Assembly: GCF_010894455.1 (NCBI RefSeq)
Contig: NZ_JAAIXY010000001.1
Location: forward strand, 620,001-684,000
From: Myxococcus eversor
GTDB taxonomy: Bacteria > Myxococcota > Myxococcia > Myxococcales > Myxococcaceae
Reading direction: 5' to 3'
Length of the DNA: 64,000 bases
Shown here: positions 51,098 through 60,465 of the stretch, piece by piece
Layout of the letters: each line of letters opens with the position of its first letter
How positions within the stretch are numbered: position 1 is the stretch's first letter
Notes under the pieces: model-generated
What the model saw: only the letters and a program-made list of their open reading frames with translations
Databases searched by the model: none
What the model was told of the DNA's origin: nothing
Program-made: the position numbers and the translations under genes

Positions 51098-51880
51098 ATG
51101 ACGGTTCTTCTCCTCATGGTGGTGGGCGGGCTCGCGGGGGCACTGGGCGCGATGCTGGGCATCGGAGGTGGCATCGTGCTGGTGCCCGCGCTGGTGCTCG
51201 GCTTCGGGCTGCCGCTCGAGGAGGCGGTGCCGGCCAGCTTGATGTGCGTGGTCGCCAACTCGTGTGCCGCCGCGGCCGGGTATGTGGACAACCACTTGAG
51301 TGACATCCGACTGGGGTTGACGCTGGAACTGGCCACGGTGCTCGGCGCCATCGCGGGTGGACTGGTCGCGGCGCTCATCGCCCCGGCGATGGTGGCGGTG
51401 GTGTTCGGCCTGTTCACCCTCTACGTCGCGCTGCAGATGATCCTCCTGCGCTCACCTCGCGGGGAGCCGGCCACGCTGGACGACTACCAGCCGACGAACT
51501 ACCCGCTGGGCATCTCCGGCTCGTTCGTGGCGGGCGGGCTCTCCGCGCTCCTGGGTGTGGGCGGCGGGCCGCTGAAGGTGCCGCTGATGAGCTACGGCAT
51601 GCGGGTGCCGTTCAAGGTGGCCAGCGCCACCAGCAACCTGATGATTGGCGTGACGGGCGCGGCGAGCGTGGCCGCCTACGCGCTGCGCGGACACCTGAAG
51701 CTGGCCCTGGTGTCTCCGCTGGTGGTGGGCGTGCTGGCCGGCGCGTATGTGGGCAGCCGGCTGATGCCGAAGGTGCCCACGGCGGTGCTCAAGAAGCTCT
51801 TCGCACTGGTGCTGCTGTCGGTGGCGGGGCAGATGTTGTGGAAGGGAGGGGCGGGACTGTGGCCGAGCGTGTGGGAGTGA
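51098..51880 (+). CDS. TSUP (TauE/SafE) family anion exporter
   Basis: The 260-residue protein has eight membrane segments in two repeats, each opening with the family Gly motif (MLGIGGGIVLVPALVL; LLGVGGGPLKVPLM). TSUP proteins move sulfite, sulfoacetate or related organosulfur anions. It is translationally overlapped by a DUF1634 membrane protein, a common pairing for this subgroup. Confidence 0.86.
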   Translation: MTVLLLMVVGGLAGALGAMLGIGGGIVLVPALVLGFGLPLEEAVPASLMCVVANSCAAAAGYVDNHLSDIRLGLTLELATVLGAIAGGLVAALIAPAMVAVVFGLFTLYVALQMILLRSPRGEPATLDDYQPTNYPLGISGSFVAGGLSALLGVGGGPLKVPLMSYGMRVPFKVASATSNLMIGVTGAASVAAYALRGHLKLALVSPLVVGVLAGAYVGSRLMPKVPTAVLKKLFALVLLSVAGQMLWKGGAGLWPSVWE

Positions 51881-52368
51881 GTGAAGGCGACCCGGACGGT
51901 GCTGAACCGCCGCGGGTCTCCGCGGCGATGTCGATGTCGGACCCGGCGGTGATGGGGCAGAACGCGATGGTGGCGACCCCGGCGCAAGCCGAGGCGCCGG
52001 AGCTGGACGCGGAGCCCATCACCGAGGGGCTCGCCGAGGCACCGTCCCAGCGCGTCACGCGCGTCCGGGACAGGACGCTCGCGGGAGACCGGTGGATTGC
52101 CCGGGTGTTGCGCGTGGGCGCGGTGCTGAGCGGCGGCATGTTCGTGCTGTCGCTGGGCCTGGAGGCGCTGCCAGGCACCGAGGCGACGCACGTGGCCATC
52201 GACCAATTGCGCAAGGCGGCGGCGTCCCTGCTGCTGGTGACGCCGGTGGCGCGGCTGGGCGTGGCGGGCACGCTGCTGGGCCTGCGCGGTGAGTGGCGCT
52301 ACGCCGTCATCGCCGCGGGAGTGCTGGGGCTGTTGGCCCTGGCGGTGGGCGCCGGCATCCAAGCGTGA
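51859..52368 (+). CDS. DUF1634 membrane protein paired with TSUP transporter
   Basis: The protein has 169 residues from GTG 51859 (GGGAGG 8-9 nt upstream), overlapping the transporter by 22 nt. An N-terminal polar stretch of ~80 residues is longer than usual. Three membrane helices follow (VLRVGAVLSGGMFVLSLGL, LLLVTPVARLGVAGTLLGL, YAVIAAGVLGLLALAVG) as in DUF1634. It probably assists the transporter; the mechanism is unknown. Confidence 0.75.
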   Translation: MAERVGVSEGDPDGAEPPRVSAAMSMSDPAVMGQNAMVATPAQAEAPELDAEPITEGLAEAPSQRVTRVRDRTLAGDRWIARVLRVGAVLSGGMFVLSLGLEALPGTEATHVAIDQLRKAAASLLLVTPVARLGVAGTLLGLRGEWRYAVIAAGVLGLLALAVGAGIQA

Positions 52369-52402
52369 TGCGGCGCCCGGAGCAGGGCGGTGGGTGGGCG
52401 CC

Positions 52403-53281
52403 TCAGGCGCCGCGCGCGGCGAAGTGGGCGAGGATGTTGCGCACCTTGGCGACCTCGTCCGCGCGGTTCTGCTCCTCGTAGAGCGGAATCACCGCCTCCA
52501 GGTGGCTGCGCGCCGCCGGGAGGTCCTGTGAGTAGTAGCAGGACAGGCCCAAATCCCACCGGGCGCGGGCCTCGTACACGTGGTCGTGCAGCTCCTGGTA
52601 CAGCTCCACCGCGCGCAGGAGGTGGGTGCGCGCGCCCTCGTGGTTGCCCAGGAGTCCCTCGGACTCACCCAGGAGCAGGTGGCCCAGCGCGAGCGCCTCC
52701 GCGTCGTCTCCCTGCTCCAGCATGGGAATGGCTTCGAGGAAGCGCTTGCGAGCCGGCTCGTACTCGGCCTTCTCCATGCGGATGTCGCCGATGTCGAGCA
52801 GCAGCCGCGCGGTGCGCTCGGTGTTGCGCGTCTGGCGGTAGAGGATGAGGGCCTCCTGGTACTTCTCCTCGGCGGCCTCCGGCTGGCCCAGCGCGCGCAG
52901 GGACTCGCCGATGCAGGCACGGGACAGGGCCTCGCCCTCGCGGTCCTTCGTCTCGTTGAAGAGCTTCGCGGCCTGGGCGATGAGCTCCACCGCGCCTCGG
53001 TGGTCCTCGAAGTTCGCCTTCACCACGCCCAGTCCGAAGCAGGCCTGGGCCTGGCCCGGCTTGTAGCCGGCCTCCTTGAACATCGCGAAGGCCTCCTCGT
53101 AGCACTGGCGGCTGGCGGCATGGTCTTCCAGCATGCCGTGCAGCTCCGCCAGGCTCACCAGCCCCTGGCCCACCTGGGTGGGCGAGCCGGTGATGCGCAG
53201 GGTGGCCAGCTCGTTCTTCTGCTTCTGGAGCGCCTCGAGGAAGTGGGCGCGTTCGGTGTCGTCGGGCGGGTGGGTGCTCAC
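52403..53281 (-). CDS. TPR-repeat protein
   Basis: The 292-residue protein is made of about seven tetratricopeptide repeats (QVGQGLVSLAELHGMLEDHA, AQACFGLGVVKANFEDHRG, ALGHLLLGESEGLLGNHEGA). It is cytoplasmic and has no other domain. The GTG start overlaps the stop of the ScfR-like regulator gene (GTGA), so the two are made together; it may act as its protein partner (inference). Confidence 0.85.
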   Translation of the reverse strand: MSTHPPDDTERAHFLEALQKQKNELATLRITGSPTQVGQGLVSLAELHGMLEDHAASRQCYEEAFAMFKEAGYKPGQAQACFGLGVVKANFEDHRGAVELIAQAAKLFNETKDREGEALSRACIGESLRALGQPEAAEEKYQEALILYRQTRNTERTARLLLDIGDIRMEKAEYEPARKRFLEAIPMLEQGDDAEALALGHLLLGESEGLLGNHEGARTHLLRAVELYQELHDHVYEARARWDLGLSCYYSQDLPAARSHLEAVIPLYEEQNRADEVAKVRNILAHFAARGA

Positions 53282-54918
53282 GCGTCGCCACCCTTGCGGC
53301 GCCGGGCCGCCTTGTCCAACGAATCGTGCTTCTCGCTCCGGTCAGTGCCATTGACGTCCGGGGGAACGGACGCGCCCGCGGGGGGCGGCGGGGCGTGGTG
53401 CCGGTCCTTCTCCTTCTCCACCTTGTCGGCCTGCTCGTAGCCAAGCAGTGGGGAGAAGAAGCAGTCCTTCTTCGTGTACTCGTCGAAGGAGAAGGCGAAG
53501 CGGTAGCTGGCCGCCGCGCGCTGGTTGCAGTCGGTGCGCTCGCAGAAGCGGCAGGAGATGCCGGAGGGGATGGCATCCTTGCGCAAGTCGTTGGTGGGCA
53601 GGCCGTAGGCCAGGTACTTGGCGTTCTCCGCGTGGGTGCCCAGGCCAATGGAGTACGCGGTGCCCTTGACGATGGAGCCCTCGGTGGGCTGGAGCTGCAC
53701 CTTGGCGAAGCAGAAGTACGTCGTGCCGTCCGGCATCATCGAGTACTGCCGGGTGAGCTGCGACGGGTTGAGGAAGGCCAGGTGCACGGCCCACTTGCCG
53801 CAGCTGCCGCCGCCGCTGGCGAAGCGGATGCCGGTGCCGCTGTAGCGCTTGGAGATGTTGCCGGCGATGTCCGAGCGCAGGAAGTGGAAGGGGATGCCCG
53901 GGCGCTTGGGGTCCGACAGGTTGCACAGCCGGTGGGCCACCGTCTCGTAGGTGGAGCCGAAGATGCTCGACAACAGCTCCACGTCGTAGCGCGTGCGCTG
54001 CACTTCCTTGAAGAAGTCCCCGTAAGGCAGCATCAGCGCGCCGGCGAAGTAGTTGGCCAGGTTCACCTTGATGAGCCGCGTCGTCTCCCCGTGCCGGGTG
54101 CGCCCCGCGCCGAGGATGCGCTCCACCAGCTTCTCCTTGTCCAGCATCAACAGGCCGATGGACGCGGCGATCTGGAACTTCAGCGGCTGCTCGGTGAGGT
54201 CCGGGGACAGGGTGAGCGTCTGCTCCTCCGGGTCCAACCGCCGCACCACGGACGAGCCGCTGGGCGAGGCGTCGATGAGCACGCGGTAGCCGAAGCGCTT
54301 CTCCAGCAACTGCATCAGCTGGCCGCTGGTGAGCTGGCGCTCCAGGCTGATGTCCCGCCGCAGCTCCTCGGCCTGTTCTTCAAGCTCCGGGAAGTAGTTG
54401 CGGTGCGTCTCCAGGAAGTCGCTCACCTCGTCGAAGGGTGAGTAGTCGAAGCGCACGCCCGGCACGGTGCCGTTGCCCGCGCTGCCGCCCTGCGTCCGCG
54501 TGCGCTCCTCCACGTTGAGCTGCGCGAGCACGTTCTCCAACTGGGTGCGCGTGTTCTTGTAGAGGTTGAAGAGCGCGGCCACGGTGCCCGCGAGCTTCGG
54601 CTCCGCGGACAGCGACTGGAGCGACTCCGGGTCGATGTCCAGGCTCTTGAGCAGCGGCTCGTCCAGGAGCTTCGCGAGCGCTTCGTCCACGCGCCCCTCG
54701 CCCAGCGTGGACATGAACTGCTCGGGGTCCTGATCGAAATACCGCAGCGCCTTCCAGAGCAGCGGGAAGGGCATCACCCGCTTGCCCTTCTCGATGAGGT
54801 TCAAATACGCGGGGGAGACCCCCAAATCCTTCGCCGCGTCCGCCTGCTTGATATTGCGGGCGAGTCGCAGGCCCCGGAGCTTCAGGCCCACGTTGGCGTT
54901 CAGTGCGTTGTCGTTCAT
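53278..54918 (-). CDS. ScfR/RamB-type XRE regulator with degenerate IrrE-like domain
   Basis: The 546-residue protein has an N-terminal XRE helix-turn-helix (LRLARNIKQADAAKDLGVSPAYLNLIEKGK-type region, about residues 12-60). A central IrrE/ImmA-like region (KVNLANYFAGALMLPYGDF) lacks the HExxH metalloprotease motif. The C-terminal DUF2083-like domain has conserved cysteines (GGGSCGKW, CRFCERTDC). This is the short-chain fatty acyl regulator family (ScfR, RamB), which controls propionate, acetate or glyoxylate genes using acyl-CoA. The C-terminal tail is Pro/Lys-rich. ATG 54918 is supported by the HTH position. A palindromic TTTGCAA site lies upstream. Confidence 0.83.
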   Translation of the reverse strand: MNDNALNANVGLKLRGLRLARNIKQADAAKDLGVSPAYLNLIEKGKRVMPFPLLWKALRYFDQDPEQFMSTLGEGRVDEALAKLLDEPLLKSLDIDPESLQSLSAEPKLAGTVAALFNLYKNTRTQLENVLAQLNVEERTRTQGGSAGNGTVPGVRFDYSPFDEVSDFLETHRNYFPELEEQAEELRRDISLERQLTSGQLMQLLEKRFGYRVLIDASPSGSSVVRRLDPEEQTLTLSPDLTEQPLKFQIAASIGLLMLDKEKLVERILGAGRTRHGETTRLIKVNLANYFAGALMLPYGDFFKEVQRTRYDVELLSSIFGSTYETVAHRLCNLSDPKRPGIPFHFLRSDIAGNISKRYSGTGIRFASGGGSCGKWAVHLAFLNPSQLTRQYSMMPDGTTYFCFAKVQLQPTEGSIVKGTAYSIGLGTHAENAKYLAYGLPTNDLRKDAIPSGISCRFCERTDCNQRAAASYRFAFSFDEYTKKDCFFSPLLGYEQADKVEKEKDRHHAPPPPAGASVPPDVNGTDRSEKHDSLDKAARRRKGGDA

Positions 54919-54981
54919 GGCGGAGTCGGGTCCCGTCGGAGTGCGCGTGGCCTCTCGCGCCCTCGCCCCTCTGAACCACTC

Positions 54982-55005
54982 TGCAAATCGATTTACCGAT
55001 TTGCA
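54982..55005. promoter_or_regulatory. Palindromic operator candidate TGCAAATCG-N6-CGATTTGCA
   Basis: Perfect 9-bp arms (54982-54990, 54997-55005) lie 64 nt upstream of the ScfR ATG. The arms contain TTTGCA, close to the TTTGCAA-type sites reported for RamB/ScfR regulators. Autoregulation by this protein is likely. Confidence 0.6.
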
Positions 55006-55166
55006 ATCAACGTTTTTCTTGAGGCCGCTCCCTGTGTGGCGGGCGACGGAACGGTCGTCGTCCACATGGCGATTGGCCCCTGAGTATGCGCAACCACATG
55101 TAATCGCTGCGCTTTATCCGCGCGCGGATGTGCGTTTCAGGCGGAGTTCGACGCACGTTGTCAAAA

Positions 55167-55228
55167 GTTTACCGCCGCAGCGCGCCAAGCCGGTTTTGCG
55201 TATTGGTAAACCAGGATTCACGGTTTAC
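55167..55228. repeat. Three GTTTACC-type motifs
   Basis: GTTTACC at 55167-55173, GGTAAAC (inverted) at 55205-55211, and GGTTTAC at 55222-55228. The last two form the inverted repeat GTAAACC-N9-GGTTTAC (55206-55228), directly after the fabF stop. They may be further operator sites or a weak fabF terminator. Confidence 0.4.
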
Positions 55229-55251
55229 AGAGCCGTTTCCGAGCTTGGGGC

Positions 55252-56496
<1,245 letters not shown>

Positions 56497-56638
56497 CCGC
56501 CGCTCCCTTGGATGACACGCCAGGAAGACGAACGGCCCGGCCGCTCGTGCGCCTTCCTTTTCGTGGCGTGCGCTGCATGGCCCTTTGTATTATGACCATC
56601 ATCCCATCTGGCAACTTTGATTGTCGGTGATGTGGAAT

Positions 56639-56668
56639 ATCCGGAATCCGGATGATGGTGTCCATCAT
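56639..56668. promoter_or_regulatory. Palindromes between fabF and thioesterase-tetR (candidate TetR operator)
   Basis: ATCCGGA-A-TCCGGAT (56639-56653, perfect 7-bp arms) overlaps by two bases ATGATGG-TGT-CCATCAT (56652-56668, perfect 7-bp arms). They sit in the divergent region 25-54 nt before the thioesterase ATG. A TetR-family repressor encoded by the second plus-strand gene is the obvious candidate binder. Confidence 0.6.
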
Positions 56669-56692
56669 TCCATGAGGAAGGAGAAGGGGCCC

Positions 56693-57217
56693 ATGAGCGA
56701 CGGGACGGCCGGGACGCGCACGAGGACGGTGACGTGGGGAGACTTTCGCGAGGGCGTGGCGGCGGCGAAGTCGCTGTCGGGGTTGGAGTACCTGCGCGCC
56801 ATCGTCCGGGGTGAGGTGCCCGGGGCACCCATCGCGGCGCTGATGGGCTTCGCTCCGGTGGAGGTGTCGGAGGGGCGCGCGGTGTTCGTGGTGGAGCCGG
56901 CGGAGTACCACTACAACCCGATTGGCACGGTGCACGGGGGCCTGGCGGCCACGCTGCTGGACTCGGCGCTCGGGTGCGCGGTGCACAGCACGCTGCCGGT
57001 GGGCGCGGGCTACACCACGCTGGAGCTGCACGTGAACATGGTGCGCGCCATCTCCCAGGACACCGGGAAGCTGACGTGTACGGGAGAAGTCATCCACGTG
57101 GGAGGCCGCGTGGCGACGGCGCAGGCGCGGCTGACGGACGCGGACGGCAAGCTGTACGCGCACGGCACCACCACGTGCATGGTGTTCCGGCCCCCGGGCC
57201 CGGGCGGCCGGGAGTAG
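56693..57217 (+). CDS. PaaI-type hotdog-fold thioesterase
   Basis: The protein has 174 residues from ATG 56693 (AAGGAG upstream). The hotdog signature HGGLAATLLDSALGCA follows the typical HYNPIGTV lead-in; GYTTLELHVNMVRAI and YAHGTTTCMVF complete the fold. It hydrolyses acyl-CoA thioesters of unknown chain. It forms an operon with the TetR gene 11 nt downstream and is divergent from the ketoacyl synthase. Confidence 0.85.
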   Translation: MSDGTAGTRTRTVTWGDFREGVAAAKSLSGLEYLRAIVRGEVPGAPIAALMGFAPVEVSEGRAVFVVEPAEYHYNPIGTVHGGLAATLLDSALGCAVHSTLPVGAGYTTLELHVNMVRAISQDTGKLTCTGEVIHVGGRVATAQARLTDADGKLYAHGTTTCMVFRPPGPGGRE

Positions 57218-57228
57218 AGGGCGCGACG

Positions 57229-57828
57229 ATGCGCTACGCACCCGAGCACAAACAGGCCACCCGCGAGCGAATCCTCTCGGCGGCGCAGACGCTCTTCCGG
57301 AAGGAGGGCTTCGCGGGCGCGAGCGTGGAGCGCGTCATGAAAGCCGCGGGGCTGACGGTGGGCGGCTTCTACGCCCACTTCGCCTCGAAAGAGACTTTGC
57401 TCGCGGAGTCCGTGCGCGCGTTCTTCCAGCAGCAGCAGGTGCGCTGGTTCGGAGGACTGGAGGAGCTGCGCGGCGCGGACTTCCTGGACCCTTTCGTGCG
57501 GCGCTACCTCAACCACCACATCCGCGACAACATGGAGACGGGCTGCGTCATGCCGTCGGTGTTGTCGGACCTGACGCGCGGGACGCCCGAGGCCCGCGAG
57601 GCACTCGCGCAGGGACTGGAGACCTTGGCGGACGAGCTGCGGGCTCATGTCCCGGGTGAAGGGGGCGTCACCGGACGACAGCGGGCGCTGGCCACGGTGG
57701 CGCTGCTCTTCGGCGCGATGACGCTCGCGCGGGCGACGAAGCACCTTCCGCTCTCGGACGAAATCCTGGAAGCGGCGCGCGCGTTCCTGCTCGCGGGCGG
57801 CGCGCCGCCTCCGAAAAAGCGACACTGA
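57229..57828 (+). CDS. TetR-family repressor
   Basis: The 199-residue protein has an N-terminal TetR helix-turn-helix (RERILSAAQTLFRKEGFAGA, LTVGGFYAHFASKETLL) and a C-terminal TetR_C domain of the AcrR/AefR-like group (METGCVMPSVLSDLTRG). It likely binds the palindrome at 56639 and controls the thioesterase and the ketoacyl synthase in response to an acyl ligand (inference). ATG 57229 follows the thioesterase stop. Confidence 0.87.
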   Translation: MRYAPEHKQATRERILSAAQTLFRKEGFAGASVERVMKAAGLTVGGFYAHFASKETLLAESVRAFFQQQQVRWFGGLEELRGADFLDPFVRRYLNHHIRDNMETGCVMPSVLSDLTRGTPEAREALAQGLETLADELRAHVPGEGGVTGRQRALATVALLFGAMTLARATKHLPLSDEILEAARAFLLAGGAPPPKKRH

Positions 57829-57905
57829 GGGGACAGGGAGGCCCGAGCGTGGTGCTCGCCTCTCCGACACCTCGCCTCCGGGCCGGGATGTCGTTGGAGG
57901 TGGTG

Positions 57906-59330
57906 ATGTCCTTCGCGCGCGGCCGTTGGGTGCTGGGGGTGCTCGTCCTCCTGGGGCTGTCCTGTCTGGGCGTGCCGAGGGCGCGCGCCGCGAAGGACCC
58001 GGCGGCGCTGCGCTACAACATCACCTACGTGCGCGAGCCCACGCATGCGCTCGACGTGGAGGTGGTGCTGGTGCGGGGCACTCCGCGCGCGTTCCGCTTC
58101 ACGCAGCCGGGTGGGGTGCACGCCGTGAGCGCGTTTCGCGAGGACGGCGAGCGGCTCGAATTGCGCGTGAGCGATGAGGGCCTGGTCCTGCTCCCCACGG
58201 ACATCCGCTTCCTGCGCTACCGCTATGACCTGGATGCGCGCCACGGCTCGCGCGGCGCGAACCTGTTCGCGGGTGGAGGCGAAGGCGACGCACGGAACGT
58301 CGCGGGCCGCGTGTACCTCATCCGCCCCAATCAGGCGCCGCCCGACCTGCGCGTGGAGCTGGTCGTCGAGGGCACGGACGCGCTGCTGCCCTGGCAGCCG
58401 GATGACACCGGCCTGTATCGGCTCCGCGCAGAGGACCTGGTGGACTCGGGCTTCCATGGCTTCGGCGGGCGCCGCTGTCAGGTGGTGTTGCCGGACGCGG
58501 TGCTGGACGTGGCGGTGCTCGGCCACTTCACCTCGGTCGATGACACCCAGGTCTGTGGCTGGTTGAAGCAGGCGGCGGATGAGGTGCGCACCGTGCGCCG
58601 CGCGTTTCCGTATCCGCGCGCCACGGTGCGCGTCATCCCCGTGCCCGGACACGAGGGCCCGAGCCTCTTCGGCATGGTGCTCTGGAGCTCCCCGCCGAGC
58701 ATCTCCGTGCTCGTGGGACAGGAGGCGAGCGCGGACTCCTTCGCGCGCGACTGGGTGGTGTTGCACGAGCTGCTCCACCTGACGCATCCGGCGTTCCTGC
58801 CGCGCGTGCCGTGGTTGTCGGAGGGGTTGGCCACCTACTTCACGGAGCTGGCCCGCGCGCGCTCGGGGAGGCAGAGCGCCGAGCGCGCCTGGGAGGAGCT
58901 GGTGGATGGCTTCGCGCGCGGACGCCGCGCGGCGGGAGCCCGCACGATGGAAGAGGTCATCACCGACGGAGACTTCGCGCTCGGGACGTATTGGACGGGC
59001 GCGCTCTTCGCGTTGCATCTCGATGTGGAAATCCGCCGTGTCACTGGAAACCAGCGACAACTGGAGGACGTGTTGGAGTTGCTCGCGGAGCGCGGGAGCA
59101 CCTCCACGTTCGGTGCATTCGGCGTGGCGGTGGATGCCGTCGCGGGGCGGCCGCTGTTCGATGGCTTGCTCGCGCGACACCTCCGGCGCCCGGCTTTTGT
59201 GGAGCAGGAAGGTCTGCTAGAAGCGCTGGGTGTGTCGGCGGGAGCGGAGGGCATCGAGCTGATACCGGCCCGGAACAGCTCATTGCGCGAGGCGATGGAG
59301 GTCGGGCGTACCCGCGAGGCCTCGCGATGA
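57906..59330 (+). CDS. Secreted gluzincin-like metallopeptidase (M61/M1-like)
   Basis: The protein has 474 residues from ATG 57906, chosen for GGAGG 5 nt upstream; the longer frame would bury the signal peptide. Signal peptide (VLGVLVLLGLSCLGVPRARA), an N-terminal beta domain, then the zinc site HELLHLTH with the downstream Glu in WLSEGLATYF, the gluzincin pattern also seen in M61 glycyl aminopeptidases. The C-terminal helical part follows. A protease of the envelope or medium; substrate unknown. Confidence 0.78.
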   Translation: MSFARGRWVLGVLVLLGLSCLGVPRARAAKDPAALRYNITYVREPTHALDVEVVLVRGTPRAFRFTQPGGVHAVSAFREDGERLELRVSDEGLVLLPTDIRFLRYRYDLDARHGSRGANLFAGGGEGDARNVAGRVYLIRPNQAPPDLRVELVVEGTDALLPWQPDDTGLYRLRAEDLVDSGFHGFGGRRCQVVLPDAVLDVAVLGHFTSVDDTQVCGWLKQAADEVRTVRRAFPYPRATVRVIPVPGHEGPSLFGMVLWSSPPSISVLVGQEASADSFARDWVVLHELLHLTHPAFLPRVPWLSEGLATYFTELARARSGRQSAERAWEELVDGFARGRRAAGARTMEEVITDGDFALGTYWTGALFALHLDVEIRRVTGNQRQLEDVLELLAERGSTSTFGAFGVAVDAVAGRPLFDGLLARHLRRPAFVEQEGLLEALGVSAGAEGIELIPARNSSLREAMEVGRTREASR

Positions 59331-59420
59331 GTGACGAGGCGGAAGGGCGTAACCGGCGGGCGGGCAATTGCGTATCGGATGCATCCGCAAGCCACCCGAC
59401 ATCCGTAAATGAGGTCCGCC

Positions 59421-60044
59421 ATGTCCAGAACCCTGTTGGCGCTCGTCGTGCTCCTGGGAGTGCCCGCGTTCGCGGCCGAGCCCGCCGCCGCTTCCCAGGT
59501 CTACATCTTCAATGACCCGAACCAGCGGGACACGGTCGCCTTCATGCTGGACGCTCCGCTCGAGGTCATCAACGGCCTGTCCAACGAGGTGAAGGGGCGG
59601 GTGGAGCTCAAGGGCGGCATGGTGAGTGGCCGCTTCCACGTGCCCGTGAAGTCCCTCAAGACGGGCAACGAGACGCGCGACGGGCATCTCCAGAATGATC
59701 GCTGGCTGGACGCGGCGAAGTCGCCCGATATCGTCTTCGAGTTCGCAAACCTGGCGGTGCCCGCGCCCCTGGAGCCGGGCAAGCCCGTGAAGCTCAAGGG
59801 CAAGGGCCGCTTCACCCTGCGCGGTGTCACGCGCGAGGAGGTGGTGGAGGTGACGGCGACGGCCCTCAAGGAGTCGGCCGAGACGAAGCACCGCGCGCCA
59901 GGTGACCTGCTGCGCGTGCGCGCGAAGTTCCAGCTTCCGCTCGAGGCTTATGGCATCCAGCGGACGGAAGCGCTGGTGCTCAAGGTGGGGGAGACCGCGG
60001 AGGTCTCCGTCGACGCCTGGGGCTCCACGCAGTTCAAACCGTAG
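59421..60044 (+). CDS. YceI-family periplasmic lipid-binding protein
   Basis: The protein has 207 residues from ATG 59421 (GAGG 6 nt upstream; ATG 59409 possible). A signal peptide (LLALVVLLGVPAFA) is followed by the YceI lipocalin-like barrel (GHLQNDRWLDAAKSPDIVFE, GRFTLRGVTREEVVEV, VRAKFQLPLEAYGI). YceI proteins bind isoprenoids or other lipids in the periplasm. It lies directly upstream of the MNIO peptide cluster and may be co-transcribed; a functional link is not established. Confidence 0.85.
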   Translation: MSRTLLALVVLLGVPAFAAEPAAASQVYIFNDPNQRDTVAFMLDAPLEVINGLSNEVKGRVELKGGMVSGRFHVPVKSLKTGNETRDGHLQNDRWLDAAKSPDIVFEFANLAVPAPLEPGKPVKLKGKGRFTLRGVTREEVVEVTATALKESAETKHRAPGDLLRVRAKFQLPLEAYGIQRTEALVLKVGETAEVSVDAWGSTQFKP

Positions 60045-60080
60045 TTCCCCCTCAACGCAGTACCGAAAGGAAGCAACACC

Positions 60081-60350
60081 ATGAACGCGAAGGCTCTTGC
60101 GGCGATTGTCGGCACCCTGTCCCTGGCCTCCCTCGCCACCGGCTGTGCGTCCACCAAGTCGGCGGAGGCCACGCCGGCCGCCGCGGAGAAGGGCGCCGAG
60201 GGCTCCTGTGGCGCCGCGAAGACGGACGGCAAGGGCGCCGAGGCCGGCTGCGGCGCGCAGAAGCAGGAAGGCGCCCCCGCGGCGACTCCGGAGAAGGGCG
60301 CCGAGCACGGCTGCGGCGCTGGCGGCTGCAACGGCCAGAAGAAGGAGTAG
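60081..60350 (+). CDS. MNIO-modified Cys-repeat peptide precursor (RiPP), with lipobox
   Basis: The 89-residue protein has a signal sequence ending LASLATGC, so Cys22 may be lipidated. The mature part is Lys/Glu/Ala/Gly-rich and contains three KGAExxCGA repeats (37-45, 51-59, 72-80) with Cys43, Cys57 and Cys78, plus a final Cys83. This matches precursors modified by DUF692 oxidases (HvfA/BufA type, EGxCG motifs), whose cysteines are converted to heterocycles or related groups that bind copper. The DUF692 and DUF2063 genes follow. The apparent lipobox is unusual for such precursors. Confidence 0.78.
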   Translation: MNAKALAAIVGTLSLASLATGCASTKSAEATPAAAEKGAEGSCGAAKTDGKGAEAGCGAQKQEGAPAATPEKGAEHGCGAGGCNGQKKE

Positions 60351-60465
60351 TCCGCGGCGCACCGGGGGCGGGTGAAGGCACCGGCCCCCTCGCGCCGACC
60401 TCCGGGCGGTGGGAAGAGCACCTCCCGCCGCCCGGTTCATTTGTCTCTCGGGGAGGTGGCTGACC

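Larger units (their letters stand above)
54919..55251. other. AT-richer intergenic region upstream of ScfR gene
   Basis: This 333-nt region is clearly richer in A/T than its surroundings. It holds the promoter region and candidate operators of the ScfR gene (54982-55005 and 55167-55228). No gene is supported. Confidence 0.5.
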
